From the NCBI GenBank assembly GCA_016714125.1, contig JADJNX010000001.1:688863-752862 (forward strand): DNA of 64,000 nucleotides. Direction: 5' to 3'. Numbering within the stretch: position 1 is the stretch's first letter; the number at the start of each line of letters is the position of its first letter. Source of the DNA: Ignavibacteriales bacterium. Lineage in GTDB: Bacteria; Bacteroidota; Ignavibacteria; Ignavibacteriales; Ignavibacteriaceae. The notes under the pieces were generated by a model that was not told where the DNA came from, made no database searches, and saw only the letters and a list, made by a program, of their open reading frames with translations. A program made the translations under genes and the position numbers. This document shows, piece after piece, positions 10,553 through 18,672 of the stretch.

Positions 10553-11700
10553 CTATTTAAGAATATCTTCGAGTGCTTCAACTACATCGTTAACATCCTC
10601 GTCTGTCAGCTTTGCTGAAAACGGGATGGAAAGAGTTCTCTCTGATATAAAATCGGAATTTGGGAAATCACCAATTTTGTAACCAAATTCCTGCTGATAA
10701 AATGGATGCCAGTTTAGACCAAGATAATGAACTCCGGTTCCTATCTTTCTCTTGTGCAGTTCCGTTATCAACTGATCCCTGGTTATTTTTGTTTTGGTAT
10801 CATCCACTAATATAATGTAGAGATGAAGTCCATGACGCGAAGCCGGATCGGCGGCAGTTGGAAGAATCAGCGGTAAATCTTTTAATCTTCTGTTATACTC
10901 ATCCCAGACCTCCTGTCTCCTTTCATGAAATCTGTCAACTTTTCTCAGTTGATGAATCCCAAGTGAAGCCTGAATGTCGGTCATATTGTACTTAAATCCC
11001 GGAAATACGATCTGATAATGTTTATAACCGTCATCCGAAAATCGTTTCCAGGCATCTTTGCTCATCCCATGGAGTGCATAAATTTTTAATCTGTTGGCAA
11101 TCGCTTCGTTGTTGGTTACGATCATTCCACCTTCAGAGGTGGTCAGATTTTTTGTAACATAAAAACTATAACTTGTCAGGTCATTGAAGGTACCGATCTT
11201 TTTCCCTTTAAATTCGGTCTCAATTGCATGAGCAGCATCGTTGATAATATGAATGCCATATTCACTTGCAATCTCATTCAGCTTGTCCATGTCTACGGCT
11301 CTGCCTGCAAAATGTACAGGAATAATCGCTTTTGTTCTTGAGGTGATTTTCCTTCTGACATCATCAAAATCGAGCGTCATTGTATCACGGTCAACATCTG
11401 CAAAAACCGGCTTGGCACCTGAATGAATTACGGCATTGGCTGTTGCTGCAAAGGTTAGAGCAGGAACGATTACCTCATCCCCTCCTTTATTCCGAGAGCT
11501 ACAACACTAAGGTGAAGTCCTGCAGTACAACTTGCAACTGCTATTGCGTATTTAACACCAACATAATTTTTAAAATCTTCTTCAAACTGTGCAACTTTTG
11601 GCCCCGTACCGATCCAACCCGATTGTAAAGTTTTAACTACTTCGTCAATCTCATCCTGTTCAATTAAGGGACTGCCAAATACAAGATAATTATCTCTCAT
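10553..11700 (-). CDS. DegT/DnrJ/EryC1/StrS family sugar aminotransferase (one frameshift)
   Basis: This PLP enzyme family transaminates keto-sugar nucleotides to amino sugars for surface glycans. The N-terminal part reads FGSPLIEQDEIDEVVKTLQSGWIGTG from an ATG at 11700. The frame breaks at a run of four C (11479-11482); correction gives GDEVIVPALTFAATANAV, the expected continuation. The PLP lysine lies in YVTKNLTTSEGGM and the conserved HDAAHAIE-like segment is present as INDAAHAIETEFKG. Rebuilt length is about 382 residues, normal for the family. The gene lies between the fucosidase and the DprE-like pair, pointing with the latter, so a role in a related glycan is likely. The exact sugar is unknown. 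Confidence 0.88.
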
Positions 11701-11797
11701 TTTTAATAACTTTTGCTTTATTCAAATAAACTAAACTTTTAAAATAACGATTTGTTGCGATTAATTTGCCACACTATCGGGTGAACTGATCCCGGCC

Positions 11798-12529
11798 CTA
11801 TAAATCAAGTTTTACAAATATCCTTTCCGGGATAAACTTGACCACGGACATTATTATCCTCCAATAACCCGGCGTATAGATTACATGTTTTTTTGATCTG
11901 AATCCATTGTAAATCATTTTTGCCACCTGCTCCGGTTCGGCGGTAAGTGGTTTTGGGGTTTCAACCCCCTGAAGCATTTTAGTGTTGATGAATCCGGGTT
12001 GCACCGACAAAACATCAACTCCCTTTTTTGAGAGGCGCTGTCTGAGACCTGAAAGATATGCGGTAAATCCCGCCTTGGCTGCTCCATAAATGTAATTTTT
12101 CATCCGTCCACGGTCACCGGCAACACTTGAAATACCGATTATTGAACCACTCCCCAACTCCTGAAAATAGTTTGCAGCCTCATTTAACAAACTTACAATT
12201 CCTGTAAAATTTGTGTTTATTACTGTGAGAGTTGCCGATTGGTCCCTCTCTGTAACCTTTTGGTCACCCAAAAGTCCTGCTGCAGCCACTACCACTTCCG
12301 GTTTTGGGTTCAGGTTACTAAAAAACTCAGGATGGGTTTCAAACTTTAAAACATCCAGATATAAAGTTTCCACTTTTACCCCGTAGCGGATTTGTAAATC
12401 AGCGGCAGTTTTCCCGATATCTTCCACATTCCTTCCGGCAAGTTGAAGGTTAAAACCCCCTTTTGCAAACTCTACCGCGAGAGCCTTTGCAACATCACTC
12501 CCCGCTCCAATGATTAAACAATATTTCAT
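11798..12529 (-). CDS. short-chain dehydrogenase, DprE2-like
   Basis: This 243-residue SDR has the NAD(P)-binding start CLIIGAGSDVAKALAVEFA, the VVVAAAGLLGDQ segment, a catalytic Ser in GISSVAGDRGR and the YGAAK motif. Its partner upstream is DprE1-like and the two overlap by 4 bases (ATGA), the arrangement of mycobacterial dprE1-dprE2. In mycobacteria the pair epimerises decaprenylphosphoryl-ribose to the arabinose form, DprE2 doing the NADH-dependent reduction of the 2-keto intermediate. By inference this protein reduces a polyprenyl-phosphate 2-keto pentose. A generic SDR role remains possible from sequence alone; the neighbour makes the assignment likely. Confidence 0.8.
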   Translation of the reverse strand: MKYCLIIGAGSDVAKALAVEFAKGGFNLQLAGRNVEDIGKTAADLQIRYGVKVETLYLDVLKFETHPEFFSNLNPKPEVVVAAAGLLGDQKVTERDQSATLTVINTNFTGIVSLLNEAANYFQELGSGSIIGISSVAGDRGRMKNYIYGAAKAGFTAYLSGLRQRLSKKGVDVLSVQPGFINTKMLQGVETPKPLTAEPEQVAKMIYNGFRSKKHVIYTPGYWRIIMSVVKFIPERIFVKLDL

Positions 12530-13860
12530 GTCAGCTCCAGCCTTTTTGATTGCCGTGATGAAAAAACTCCGTCAGGGTCATATTTTTTCTTAATTTCAAG
12601 GAACTCTGCAAGCCTCGGATATCCCTTTTTAAATGTCTCAGGATCAAGTCTTGAATCCTTTGTAAAATAAAATCGACCACCATGTTTCAGAACTATTTCA
12701 TCAAGTTTTTTGAGAAATTTTAAGAGCCCGGGCATGATCGGGAAATCGAGTGCAAGTGTGTAACCCTCCTGGGGAAACGAAATCATTGATTCCTGTTTGC
12801 CAAAGAGTTTTAATACCGCAAGGAATGAACCCCTTCCCTCAACAGCTATCGCCTGCAAAACTTCTCCCATCCCATCGCGGCTGCTCTCCAACGGAAGAAC
12901 AAACTGATATTGAAGGAATCCCTTTTTACCATATATTCTGTTCCAGTTTGCAATTGCGTCAAGTGGATAAAAGAAAGGATCAAGGTGAGTAATTCCGCTC
13001 CCTTTCATTTTGTTCATCATATAATAGAAACCGTTAAATAGCCTGATAGTAAGGGAATTTAGTGATCCCGAAGGGAAATTGAACGGCACACCAAGCATTC
13101 CCTTGTTCTGATAAAAAAGTGGAGTGTTTGCAAAAGGTGTGTTTTTAATATCCTCTAAGTTAGCGTGTTCACCCCTGAACAGAATCGATTTTCCGAGGTT
13201 TTTCCCCTTGGCAAGACAGTCGATCCACGCAACGGAATAGGTAAATTCTTTCGATTCATCAAATAATCTCATCACAATATCAAGATTCTCGGCCGGAAGA
13301 GCTTCCTGCTTGATGAAAGCAGTTTCTATCTTTTTTAATGAGAACTCTGCCTCAAGGATTATCCCCGTGAGCCCCATTCCACCTATGGTGGCATAAAACA
13401 GATCACTTTTTTCAATCGGTGAACACAGAACTGTTTCACCTGAAGCGAGAAGGATTTTCATCTCCCTCACCCAGTTCCCAAAACAAACTTCTTTGTGATG
13501 ATTTTTGCCATGGACATCAGAGGCAATTGCACCTCCAACCGTTATAAACTTTGTTCCGGGAGTAACAGGAAGAAACCACCCCTTGGGGACAAAAAACTCA
13601 AGAATTGTTGAAAATGAAACTCCGGCTTCACATTTGAGCACACCTGTCTCATCATCAAAAGCCAGAAATCTGTCCATTCCTGTAACATCAACAATCGTCT
13701 CTGCAAGTGAACTGTCACCGTATGATCTGCCAAGTCCCCGGGCAATCAATTCGGCGCCCTCTTTAACTTGTTTTTGGGCTCTTAATTCATCGGTAATTTC
13801 AAATACATTTGCTTCAACTACAGGGTATTTACCCCAGTTGCTAATTTTTTGTTTTTTCAT
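12526..13860 (-). CDS. FAD-dependent oxidase, DprE1-like
   Basis: The 444-residue protein matches the decaprenylphosphoryl-beta-D-ribose 2-oxidase family. The FAD-binding half shows RGLGRSYGDSS (about residue 41), TPGTKFITVGGAIASDVHGKNHH (residue pieces around 100-122, His117) and YATIGGMGLTG (about 156). The substrate half ends with FTKDSRLDPETF, where Lys401 corresponds to the catalytic-site lysine. At the position of the benzothiazinone-reactive cysteine of Mycobacterium tuberculosis the sequence is GYTLALDFPI, so an alanine (residue 370) is present. It heads an operon with the DprE2-like gene. A TATATTTG element lies about 46 bases upstream of the start. The frame is intact. Confidence 0.86.
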   Translation of the reverse strand: MKKQKISNWGKYPVVEANVFEITDELRAQKQVKEGAELIARGLGRSYGDSSLAETIVDVTGMDRFLAFDDETGVLKCEAGVSFSTILEFFVPKGWFLPVTPGTKFITVGGAIASDVHGKNHHKEVCFGNWVREMKILLASGETVLCSPIEKSDLFYATIGGMGLTGIILEAEFSLKKIETAFIKQEALPAENLDIVMRLFDESKEFTYSVAWIDCLAKGKNLGKSILFRGEHANLEDIKNTPFANTPLFYQNKGMLGVPFNFPSGSLNSLTIRLFNGFYYMMNKMKGSGITHLDPFFYPLDAIANWNRIYGKKGFLQYQFVLPLESSRDGMGEVLQAIAVEGRGSFLAVLKLFGKQESMISFPQEGYTLALDFPIMPGLLKFLKKLDEIVLKHGGRFYFTKDSRLDPETFKKGYPRLAEFLEIKKKYDPDGVFSSRQSKRLELT

Positions 13861-13905
13861 TTTTTTTGCTCTATCGGATTCCCATAATCTCTATTCGACC
13901 AGGCA

Positions 13906-13913
13906 CAAATATA
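13906..13913 (-). promoter_or_regulatory. possible -7 element upstream of the dprE1-like gene
   Basis: The reverse strand carries TATATTTG, identical to the -7 elements of the two strong promoters in this window. No TTG is found 19-21 bases further upstream, so only half of the promoter is supported. Confidence 0.35.
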
Positions 13914-14019
13914 ACTATTTTTCAGCAGTCACTTTCAGAATAAGAGGCGGTGTAATTTGAGAGGAGAAAAGATGTTGTGTTACGCCGCAAACCAATAACA
14001 CTTGACAACCGGTTAAAAA

Positions 14020-14036
14020 TTGCGTAACTTACGCAA
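14020..14036. promoter_or_regulatory. perfect palindrome TTGCGTAA-C-TTACGCAA, possible operator
   Basis: Two 8-base arms are exact inverse complements around a single central C. Further TACGCAA-like half-sites lie close by (14045-14050, and a weaker form at 13981-13990). The palindrome sits in the 418-base gap between the divergent dprE1-like and DUF1801 genes, which otherwise shows no gene. Size and symmetry suit a dimeric helix-turn-helix regulator; which one is unknown. Confidence 0.45.
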
Positions 14037-14278
14037 CGCTTTTTACGCAATGCATCGGATTTCATTAAGTTTGGACGCAATAACGGGACAACCGTCCATT
14101 CAACTTGATATCAAATATCCTCAGAAACCAGAAACCGGCTATCAGGCATGATGTTTTCCTCAGCAGGTGGTTGGAGCGGGGGAAGTGAAAAATTACATAA
14201 ACCGATTTTCTTTTTCTTAAGCCCGGTTGTATTTTAGCAATCAACAAAATTCAATAAACCAACTGAGCAGCCTTGAAA

Positions 14279-14634
14279 ATGAGAACAGACTTCACTTCAA
14301 TTGATCACTATATTTCAGAAGCAGATGAAAAAGTTCGAGAATCCCTCCAACAAATCAGAGAGGTGATCAGAGAAGCTGCACCAAACACAACCGAATGTAT
14401 AAGTTATGGAATGCCTGCATTTCGTTTGAGGGTTGTTGTGTATTTTGCAGCATTAAAAATCACATCAGTCTGTTCCCCGAACCCTCAGGAGTTGCAGCAT
14501 TCGAAGAAGAACTCCACCCTTACAAACACACAAAGGCACCATCCAATTTCATTAGATGAACCCATCCCCACGATTTAATCAAAAGGATTGTTGAATTCAG
14601 GTTAAAAGAAGCGATGTCCCAAAAAGATCATTGA
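14279..14634 (+). CDS. DUF1801/YdhG-like protein (frameshifted)
   Basis: The N-terminal part TSIDHYISEADEKVRE, then IREAAPNTTECISYGMPAF, is the signature start of the DUF1801 (YdhG-like) family of small cytoplasmic proteins of poorly known function. After VVYFAALK the frame breaks; the next frame gives NHISLFPEPSGVAAFEEEL and then, after another change near 14545, LIKRIVEFRLKEAMSQKDH to a TGA at 14634. The rebuilt protein is about 118 residues, the family's usual size. An in-frame TTG lies two codons before the ATG at 14279 and could also serve as start. No partner gene is adjacent. Family assignment is good, function unknown. Confidence 0.75.
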
Positions 14635-14786
14635 TAAATATATAACTATTGTCCCAAGTGATATTTCATCCACTGTACATTACCCGTGAAAATGGCAGAC
14701 TATCTGCGTAACTATCCCTATTTTCTCATTTCATTCTTCTGACGGCAATCGGGACGATTACCTCTCCTCACTCTAGCGTTTTTAAA

Positions 14787-14846
14787 TCTCCGAAGTTCTA
14801 AGTTCCGAATCTCTGAACTTCTAAGGTTCTAAAGTTCTAAAGTTCT
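14787..14846. repeat. GAAGTTCTAAG-type intergenic repeat, copy 1
   Basis: The stretch is built of short near-copies of GAAGTTCTAAG and TTCCGAATCTCTGA, with GTTCTAAA repeated twice at its end. Similar stretches occur at 23200-23240, 25393-25439 and 28871-28918, always next to gene ends or starts. The rest of the gap 14635-14921 shows only AT-rich sequence and a promoter. Confidence 0.6.
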
Positions 14847-14864
14847 CCCTCCTCCGATTTAAAT

Positions 14865-14895
14865 TTGTAATAAACCCTCTCGCTTTGTATATTTG
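14865..14895 (+). promoter_or_regulatory. Bacteroidota-type promoter for the yceD-rpmF-plsX-fab operon
   Basis: TTG (14865-14867), a 20-base spacer and TATATTTG (14888-14895) match the Bacteroidota primary promoter exactly and repeat the spacing seen upstream of prs. A start near 14902 would give a leader of about 20 bases before the TTG start codon at 14922. Confidence 0.75.
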
Positions 14896-14921
14896 TAGTT
14901 CGATTTTTTGGACTATTTGAA

Positions 14922-15431
14922 TTGAAAATTAAGATTTCGGGTTTGGAATTAGGAACCAATGAACTGGAGTTCATGGGTAAGGTCGAAGAATTGGGTCTGG
15001 AAGCCCCTTTTTACGGCAATTTCAAACTAAATGTCACTATTGAGAAGTCACATCATCAACTGCTTGCAAAGATAAATTTGCAGGTAAATGCCTCCTTTGA
15101 GTGCGACAGATGTATCAATGACTTCAATTCTCAGCGGGATATAGAATTTACTTTGCTTTATCTCTTTGATGAAGAGAGCAGAGAAACCGATGATCCCGAT
15201 GTCAATTACCTCTCCCGCGAGGCAGATAAAATTGACATTTCAACAGAAATTTACGATTATGCTTATCTGGATATTCCATTTAAGATATTGTGTAAGGAAG
15301 AATGTGAAGGGCTTTGCCCTAAATGCGGTGCCGACCTGAACCAGGGCGACTGCGGATGCCCCAAAAATGAGTTTAATCCCCTTTGGAGTGATCTTGAAAA
15401 ACTGCGTGATAAATTTGAAAATGAAGAATAA
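14922..15431 (+). CDS. yceD: YceD family protein (DUF177)
   Basis: This 169-residue protein belongs to the YceD/DUF177 family, which sits next to rpmF in most bacteria and has been linked to 23S rRNA or ribosome maturation. It shows the family's paired cysteines: FECDRCINDF near residue 60 and a C-terminal GLCPKCGADLNQGDCGCP cluster that could bind zinc, followed by a W-rich tail (NPLWSDLEKLRDKF). Translation starts with TTG, shortly after the promoter at 14865-14895. It is the first gene of the operon leading through rpmF to the fatty-acid genes. The zinc role is inference from the cysteine pattern. Confidence 0.9.
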   Translation: MKIKISGLELGTNELEFMGKVEELGLEAPFYGNFKLNVTIEKSHHQLLAKINLQVNASFECDRCINDFNSQRDIEFTLLYLFDEESRETDDPDVNYLSREADKIDISTEIYDYAYLDIPFKILCKEECEGLCPKCGADLNQGDCGCPKNEFNPLWSDLEKLRDKFENEE

Positions 15432-15460
15432 TTATTAACCTAATTTGACGGAACTTAGAG

Positions 15461-15640
15461 ATGCCAAATCCTAAAAGAAAGATGTCGAGAACCAGAAGAG
15501 ACAAAAGAAGAACACACTACAAAGCTGTGGCTCCTTCAGTTGGTTCGTGCCCAAATTGTGGCGAAGTTAAATTAAACCACAATGCTTGCCCTTCTTGCGG
15601 TTATTATGCCGGAAGATCGATGTTTCTGCCCAAGAAATAA
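15461..15640 (+). CDS. rpmF: 50S ribosomal protein L32
   Basis: A 59-residue reading frame starts MPNPKRKMSRTRRDKRR, the hallmark basic start of L32, and carries a zinc-ribbon of two CxxC pairs (CPNCGEVK and CPSCGYY) with the spacing of the zinc-binding form. It ends GRSMFLPKK. It lies 29 bases after yceD and 16 bases before plsX, the standard order. L32 is part of the large ribosomal subunit near the peptidyl transferase region. Confidence 0.97.
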   Translation: MPNPKRKMSRTRRDKRRTHYKAVAPSVGSCPNCGEVKLNHNACPSCGYYAGRSMFLPKK

Positions 15641-15656
15641 CTAACCGGTCCATTCA

Positions 15657-16709
15657 ATGCAGAGCTCCGGAAATAGCTCCGGCAAGTGTAGAGTTTTGCT
15701 CGATGCAATGGGTGGGGATTATGCGCCCTTAAACGAAATTAAAGGCGCTATTTCGGCTGAATCCGACGATAAAAATCTTGAAGTGTGGCTCGCGGGCGAC
15801 AAATCAAAGATTATATCGGTGATGAAAGAAAACAACCTTTCATTCGACCTAAGCCGTATTGTTGACGCTTCACAGGTTGTTACCATGAGCGATCCTCCCG
15901 TTCAGGCATACAAAGAAAAACAGGATTCATCACTCGCTGTCGGTTTACGATTTGTTAAAAATGGTAACGCCGATGCTTTTGTGAGCGCCGGAAACACCGG
16001 TGCTGTTATGACATTCTCTGTATTAATTTTTCGGAAAATCAAAGGTGTTGACAGGCCCACAATAGGCACCCTTATGCCATGTGTTGGTGGTTATTGTACC
16101 ATCTTCGATGCAGGCGCAAGTGTTGACTCAAAAGCCCACCACCTCGCCGAATATGCTGTGCTTGGTTCAATTTATGCCGAAGAGATGCTGAACATTAAAA
16201 ACCCTCGTGTGGGGGTTTTAAGCGTTGGTGAAGAGGAATCAAAGGGAAATGAAGTCTCAAAAAAAGCCCGGGAAATGATAAAAACCCTCGGTCTCAATTT
16301 CCTCGGTAATGTTGAAGGGAAAGATATCCTGAAAGGGAATGTGGATGTTACAGTATGTGATGGTTTCACAGGTAACATCGTTCTAAAATTTGCTGAAGGT
16401 GTAAACTATCTGCTCAAACACCTGATAAGAGAATATGCTGATGAAAGCATTTTCAATAAAATCAAAGTTGGGTTGTTCAAAAGCTCGTTAAAAGCGATCT
16501 TTTCAAAACTTAACTATGAAAATTACGGCGGTGTTCCGCTTCTCGGTGTTGATGGAATTACTATAATCGGACACGGATCAAGCTCACCCCTCGCTATTAA
16601 GAACATGGTACTTAAAGCCGCAGAAGCTCACCGGAAAGAGTTGTTAACCAAACTCGCCGGGGCAATTGCCAGCCGTAATATTGACCACAACGAAGGAAAT
16701 CCCGAATGA
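15657..16709 (+). CDS. plsX: phosphate acyltransferase PlsX
   Basis: PlsX makes acyl-phosphate from acyl-ACP, the first step of phospholipid synthesis through PlsY. The 350-residue protein shows VLLDAMGGDYAPLNEIKGA near residue 13, the SAGNTGAVMTFS and DAGASVDSKAHHL segments and the C-terminal GHGSSSPLAIKNM block, all typical. The first ten residues are a serine-rich extension before the family start. Its stop overlaps the fabH start (ATGA), which links phospholipid and fatty-acid synthesis in one transcript. The frame is intact. Confidence 0.96.
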   Translation: MQSSGNSSGKCRVLLDAMGGDYAPLNEIKGAISAESDDKNLEVWLAGDKSKIISVMKENNLSFDLSRIVDASQVVTMSDPPVQAYKEKQDSSLAVGLRFVKNGNADAFVSAGNTGAVMTFSVLIFRKIKGVDRPTIGTLMPCVGGYCTIFDAGASVDSKAHHLAEYAVLGSIYAEEMLNIKNPRVGVLSVGEEESKGNEVSKKAREMIKTLGLNFLGNVEGKDILKGNVDVTVCDGFTGNIVLKFAEGVNYLLKHLIREYADESIFNKIKVGLFKSSLKAIFSKLNYENYGGVPLLGVDGITIIGHGSSSPLAIKNMVLKAAEAHRKELLTKLAGAIASRNIDHNEGNPE

Positions 16710-17709
16710 TCAACAACTCCAAATATAACGCCGTAATTACAGGCGTAGGAATGTATGTCCCAGATGAAGTGCTCGATAATGACTATTTTTCAAGTTATCT
16801 CGAAACTAATGATGAATGGATTGTCTCAAGAACAGGAATTAAAGAGAGAAGAATTTTAAGAGATGGCCCTACAAGCGATTTGGCTTATGGTGCCTTAAAA
16901 GATCTTATAGACACCACGGGACTTGATCCCAACGAAATTGATGTTATAATCGTAGCAACCGTTACCCCCGATATGCTCTTCCCCGCCACTGCCTGCATCG
17001 TCCAGGAAAAAATTGGCGCTTCAAATGCATGGGGATTTGACCTTTCTGCTGCATGTTCCGGCTTCCTTTTTGCCCTTCAAACAGGTGCAAGTTTTATTAC
17101 CTCAGGCGCATTTAAAAAAGTTGTTGTTATCGGTGCTGATAAAATGAGCTCGATAGTTGACTATTCAGACAGAAACAACTGTATCCTCTTTGGCGATGCT
17201 GCAGGTGCTGTTCTTCTCGAAGCTACCGAAGACAAAACAATTGGAATTAAAGATTCCATTTTACATGTTGACGGAACCGGTGCCGATGTTTTGAATATGA
17301 AAGCAGGCGGAAGTTTAAATCCTCCGACCCATGAAACTATTGACAAAAAAATGCACTACCTCTACCAGGAGGGAAAGGCCGTTTACAAAAAGGCTGTGCT
17401 TGGTATGGCTGAAGTCTCTGCTGAAGTTGTTGAAAAAACAATCTTAAACCGGAAGATATCGCATGGCTCGTTCCACATCAGGCAAATTTGCGAATCATCG
17501 ATTCCACTGCAACCCGTATGGGAATTGGCATGGATAAGGTTATGATTAATATCCATAAATACGGTAACACCACTTCAGGTACGATACCAACCTGTCTCGC
17601 AGAATATTACAGAGACGGCAAAGTAAAAAAAGGTGACAACCTTGTTCTCGCTGCCTTTGGTGCCGGATTTACATGGGGTGCTATCTATTTGACCTGGGGT
17701 ATCGACTAA
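16706..17709 (+). CDS. fabH: beta-ketoacyl-ACP synthase III (one homopolymer frameshift)
   Basis: FabH condenses acetyl-CoA with malonyl-ACP to begin fatty-acid synthesis. Cys117 in SAACSGFLFALQTG is the active-site nucleophile. The frame breaks at A6 (17433-17438); with seven A the sequence becomes EKNNLKPEDIAWLVPHQAN, which supplies the catalytic His, and continues RIIDSTATRMGI through NIHKYGNTTSGT, which supplies the Asn. The rebuilt protein is about 334 residues, the usual length. Because the gene is normally essential, this is one of the clearest cases of a sequencing error. It is overlapped by plsX and followed by fabD one base later. Confidence 0.95.
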
Positions 17710-17710
17710 C

Positions 17711-18625
17711 ATGGCAAAAAGAGCGCTTCTTTTCCCCGGACAGGGCTCGCAGTATGTCGGAATGGCAAGCGACCTTTACGAAAATTCCGTAGAAGCAAAG
17801 GAAATGATCAAAACAGCCGACGCTGCCCTTGGTGTTCCCCTTTCTCATATTATGTTTAACGGTCCTGAAGAAGAACTTAAACAGACTGAATATACTCAGC
17901 CTGCTATTTTTGTTCATAGTGTGGTTCTTGCCTCACTTTTGAGAAGACTTGACTTTGAAGGCGCAGCAGGACATTCACTCGGTGAATATTCTGCACTTGT
18001 TGCCTGTGGCGCAATTCAATATTATGATGCAGTTCAGCTTGTCCGATTTATAGGACAGGGAATGCAACAGGCAGGAACCTATTTCCCCGGAACTATGGCT
18101 GCTGTAATTGGTCTTGACAGAGAAACCCTTGAAAACATTTGTGCCGAAGCATCTGCAGAAGGAATTGTGCAGTGTGCAAATTTTAACTCCCCCGGTCAGA
18201 TTGTGATTTCAGGAAGTGTTGCCGGAGTTCTTAAAGGGATGGAACTTGCAAAAGCCGCAAAGGCCCGGCTCGTTTCACAACTTACTGTATCAGGAGCTTT
18301 TCACTCCCCGTTGATGCAGTCGGCAAAAGACCAGCTTAAATTAAAACTCGATTCAGTCAATTTTTATGATGCAAAATTCCCTGTTTATGCAAATGTTACA
18401 GGGAAACCTGAAAAAGAGAAAGAAGAAATTAAACAAAATCTCTTTTTGCAGGTGACTGCCCCCGTAATGTGGGAAGACACCATCAGGAACATGATTGCAG
18501 ATGGATTTGACGAATTTGTAGAAGTGGGCCCCGGTCGTGTTCTGCAAGGATTGGTAAAACGAATAAATCCTGCGGTTGTTTCCTCAGGAATCGATAAATT
18601 TGCAGATATTGAAAAATATTTGTAG
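17711..18625 (+). CDS. fabD: malonyl-CoA:ACP transacylase
   Basis: FabD loads malonyl groups onto acyl carrier protein. The 304-residue protein has the oxyanion segment FPGQGSQYVGM at residue 8, the nucleophile Ser89 in AGHSLGEYSAL, and His198 in SGAFHSPLM. The C-terminal FVEVGPGRVLQGLVKRI block is also typical. It starts one base after fabH and is followed by fabG after a 47-base AT-rich gap. The frame is intact. Confidence 0.97.
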   Translation: MAKRALLFPGQGSQYVGMASDLYENSVEAKEMIKTADAALGVPLSHIMFNGPEEELKQTEYTQPAIFVHSVVLASLLRRLDFEGAAGHSLGEYSALVACGAIQYYDAVQLVRFIGQGMQQAGTYFPGTMAAVIGLDRETLENICAEASAEGIVQCANFNSPGQIVISGSVAGVLKGMELAKAAKARLVSQLTVSGAFHSPLMQSAKDQLKLKLDSVNFYDAKFPVYANVTGKPEKEKEEIKQNLFLQVTAPVMWEDTIRNMIADGFDEFVEVGPGRVLQGLVKRINPAVVSSGIDKFADIEKYL

Positions 18626-18672
18626 CCATATATTCATTATTAACTAATATTTAATATATTTTCAGATTGAAT

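Noticed and set aside
14002..14030. Sigma-70-like TTGACA-N17-TAACTT promoter
   Set aside because: Bacteroidota-group primary sigma factors use a different consensus, which is clearly present elsewhere in this window; kept only as context for the palindrome.
14065..14247. Short minus-strand frame in the gap upstream of the DUF1801 gene
   Set aside because: Sixty codons with no ribosome-binding site, no family features and biased low-complexity content; it lies across the palindrome-bearing gap.
14262..14290. Sequence GCAGCCTTGAAAATGAGAAC resembling the edge of the ccm terminator at 41060
   Set aside because: The similarity is short and the hairpin partner is missing here, so it is probably chance or a remnant without function.
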